Positions 62,110 to 64,000 of a DNA stretch of 64,000 nt are shown here, one piece after another; position 1 is the stretch's first letter, and every line of letters starts with the position of its first letter. The stretch is from Stieleria sp. JC731 (GTDB lineage Bacteria; Planctomycetota; Planctomycetia; Pirellulales; Pirellulaceae), in the NCBI RefSeq assembly GCF_020966635.1, contig NZ_JAJKFQ010000026.1, positions 287,894 through 351,893 on the forward strand, written 5' to 3'. Under the pieces are notes generated by a model. It saw only the letters and a list, made by a program, of their open reading frames with translations, was not told the origin of the DNA and made no database searches. The position numbers and the translations under genes are program-made.

Positions 62110-63906
62110 TTAGGTGTCGATCAAGTCATCGGGAGACAGGATCGGAGTTGCGTTTTCTTTGACTTCTTGCTTCTCTCGCCAAGGCTTTCCGGTCTTGTAC
62201 TGATCGAGTTCTTCTTGCAGTTGATCAACCTGTTCGTGATCTTGCTCCTTGCCGGTTTCGACAGCTTTTGTACTCCACTCGATAGCTTTTTCAAATTCAC
62301 CATTCTCGGCGTAAGCTGCCGCAAGAGTACTTAAGATGTGTGGCATGGAGCTGTCGGTCAGTTCGACGGCTTTGGTCGCAAGTTCAACGGCTTTAGCACC
62401 ATTGCGGATGCTGTCTTCAGGGCTGGTTGCTAAGACCCACGCATAGTTATTGAGGATCCCTGGCAGCTCACGTGATTCCTTGCTGTCGCCCAAAATATCG
62501 ATAGCGGTTTCGTAATCATCGATTGCCTTCTGATGCATTCCAGTATTCAGATAGGCGTCTGCACGTGTACGAAGTGCACCAATATTGTCGGGATCGCGTT
62601 CCAAGATCGCCGTCATCAGGTCGGCCGCCTGACGTGGTCGATCGTCTTGGATGTAAAGGCCAGCAAGTTGAAGTTGCCATGCGGTGTTTTCGGGATTTCG
62701 TTCGATCAATGTCTTCAGTTCATTGATCGCGTCACTCATACGTCCCTCTTCCATCGCGATCATGCAGCGAACGGCGATTGCCTGTTCGATCAAGGCGACT
62801 CGCGGATCGATACGCTCTGCTGCGCGAAGATCGTCTTTCGCACCCTGTAGGTTCTTGTTACCGATAGCGATTTCGGCGCGTTGTAGCAGCGAAATAGGAT
62901 CGCGAGGTTGAATCGCGAGGGCTTTGTTTAGGTCCGCAAGTGCTTCGTCTTCTTTCGACTGCATGCGGTACAAGATGGCTCGCATGCGATAGAGTGCTTC
63001 GGAAGGGTTCGCTTCCAAAGCCTGGGTCAGCAATTTCAGCGCTTCATCAAGGCGATTCAATTCTGCAAGCTTTTGGACGACCGGTTCGACAAGCCGATTG
63101 TTCGGATCTTGCGCCATCACGCGTTCCATATCCTCAATCGCCCCCGCAACGTCTTCGTCCTGCAGCTTCAATGCAGCACGTGCTTGTAGCGCTTCCAAAT
63201 TTTTGGGGTCGTCGTTGATTGCGGAATTGAGATCTTCCAATCGTTTTTCTTCGTTGCCTGGACCCCAATTGAGCGCCCTGAGGACATAAGCAGCGGAACG
63301 CTCGACGGGACGATCTTTCAAGATTTCGATCGCGCGAGTTGTCGACTCGGTCACAGCTTTTTTGTCACCGCCGGGAAGCAAGTTCAATTGAGCGATTAGC
63401 AGGTGGGCGTCGACCAGTTCCGGTTCGTTTTCGAGCGCCTCTTGCAGTGTTCGTAGCGCTTCGTCACGAAGCTGAATGATTTGAGTCCGCTGCTGAGCTG
63501 AACGCATCGCAACAAGCATCTGCTGAGCTTTCTTCAGCAATACTGAACCGAGCATCTTCTTCGCAAAAGAAGCATTCTCGCCCGTGAGGCCTTTTTTCAT
63601 GGCCGACTGCAGTAGCAGTTCTACGCGCCGGAGTTCCGCCGGTTGCTTTGCATCGATCCCCAGGATCGCAGCTTCGTCCAGATCGTCTTGCCCGGCATCC
63701 GGCGTCGCTGCCTCGGTTGCGTTCTCGGAATCGCCTTCCGCAGAGTTGGCTGATTCACTGCCGGCTGCGGCAGCCGCAGTGTCGTCGGCGACTTCCTGCG
63801 CAGAAGCGGTTATCGGCGAAAGACTGGCAATCAGCAGGCTAGTGGTCAAAACGCTGGCCGAAATCGGCACGACCAACTGAGGGGCATTTTTTAGAAGTCG
63901 AAGCAT
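62110..63906 (-). CDS. Exported TPR repeat protein
   Basis: A 598-residue protein with an N-terminal signal or anchor (PQLVVPISASVLTTSLLIAS, cleavage possible after SASAQE). A Ala/Ser/Glu-rich acidic linker follows (about 40-80). From about 90 on, tetratricopeptide repeats occur in two groups: RAALKLQDEDVAGAIEDMER, LYRMRAILYRMQSKEDEALA, RADAYLNTGMHQKAIDDYET and LSTLAAAYAENGEFEKAIEW, at least ten in all. The C-terminal tail is charged. It is probably a periplasmic scaffold. A terminator follows at 62023-62069; the upstream partner, if any, lies beyond the window. Confidence 0.9.
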   Translation of the reverse strand: MLRLLKNAPQLVVPISASVLTTSLLIASLSPITASAQEVADDTAAAAAGSESANSAEGDSENATEAATPDAGQDDLDEAAILGIDAKQPAELRRVELLLQSAMKKGLTGENASFAKKMLGSVLLKKAQQMLVAMRSAQQRTQIIQLRDEALRTLQEALENEPELVDAHLLIAQLNLLPGGDKKAVTESTTRAIEILKDRPVERSAAYVLRALNWGPGNEEKRLEDLNSAINDDPKNLEALQARAALKLQDEDVAGAIEDMERVMAQDPNNRLVEPVVQKLAELNRLDEALKLLTQALEANPSEALYRMRAILYRMQSKEDEALADLNKALAIQPRDPISLLQRAEIAIGNKNLQGAKDDLRAAERIDPRVALIEQAIAVRCMIAMEEGRMSDAINELKTLIERNPENTAWQLQLAGLYIQDDRPRQAADLMTAILERDPDNIGALRTRADAYLNTGMHQKAIDDYETAIDILGDSKESRELPGILNNYAWVLATSPEDSIRNGAKAVELATKAVELTDSSMPHILSTLAAAYAENGEFEKAIEWSTKAVETGKEQDHEQVDQLQEELDQYKTGKPWREKQEVKENATPILSPDDLIDT

Positions 63907-64000
63907 CGGCGCTGGTCTCGTTCAAGGATATTCTCGGAACACCTTCATTATGACGCGCTGGCGAATCGGTGCGTAGACCGGTTTAGCACTTGCCGGGCTC

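Overview
The window looks like a piece of a planctomycete chromosome, most likely Pirellulaceae (Rhodopirellula or a close relative). This rests on gene families rather than any marker gene. It holds two pairs of the planctomycete exported cytochrome/TAT-protein families (DUF1592 with DUF1552, and DUF1549/DUF1553 with DUF1501), a giant PVC-type dehydrogenase with HEAT repeats and a cytochrome c domain, several Gfo/Idh/MocA oxidoreductases (two with TAT signals), and the short N-terminal motifs 'RFSIRTLL' and 'NPFQAP' that recur in planctomycete membrane proteins. Genes lie on both strands in short operons.

Layout. 1-9 kb: the end of an EF-hand protein, PhoD phosphatase (-), the DUF1592-DUF1552 pair (+), a membrane-anchored leucine-rich-repeat-like protein (-) and a GQSNM-type carbohydrate esterase (-). 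8.7-19 kb: a highly charged Arg/Asp/Glu-rich protein (-), UDP-GlcNAc 2-epimerase (+), lysA (-), an exported oxidoreductase (-), a gamma-glutamylcyclotransferase-like protein, a 3-hydroxyacyl-CoA dehydrogenase, a GT11 fucosyltransferase (all -) and a small exported protein (+). 19.25-20.37 kb is a gene-free tandem repeat array built of hairpins. 20.6-26.6 kb: the DUF1549/1553-DUF1501 pair and Tex (+). 26.65-28.05 kb: a YhcH/DUF386 gene flanked by two arrays of the same 99-bp palindromic repeat in opposite orientations. 28-37.3 kb: the giant dehydrogenase/cytochrome, a PL1 pectate lyase, a thioredoxin-fold-like lipoprotein, a DUF2314-ankyrin protein and an exported coiled-coil protein (all +). 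37.4-48.2 kb: a short sigma-70 factor (-), a lactonase and Zn-dehydrogenase operon for sugar oxidation (+), an uncharacterised CxxCH-motif gene (-), two adjacent methyltransferases (+), and a large exported protein of unknown function followed by a trypsin-like protease (+). 48.4-60.2 kb: an Nramp-like carrier without the canonical metal-binding motifs, a Wzz-like chain-length protein (+), a membrane protein (-), a TauD/MFS/TauE operon (-), and a run of two Gfo/Idh/MocA oxidoreductases plus a PfkB sugar kinase (+). 60.2-64 kb: small ORFs, short repeats, two identical tRNA-Asp genes each with its own terminator, and a large exported TPR protein (-).

Functional picture (inference). Much of the content suits a heterotroph that degrades complex polysaccharides: pectate lyase, carbohydrate esterase, YhcH, Gfo/Idh enzymes, fuconolactonase-like hydrolase, sugar dehydrogenase and sugar kinase. 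It also makes decorated surface glycans (2-epimerase, fucosyltransferase, Wzz-like protein). The most unusual non-coding structures are the three kinds of hairpin-rich repeat arrays. The least explained coding material is the charged protein at 8.8-10.6 kb, the 921-residue exported protein with its protease neighbour, and the divergent Nramp-like carrier. Assignments were made by reading motifs; no database search was possible.
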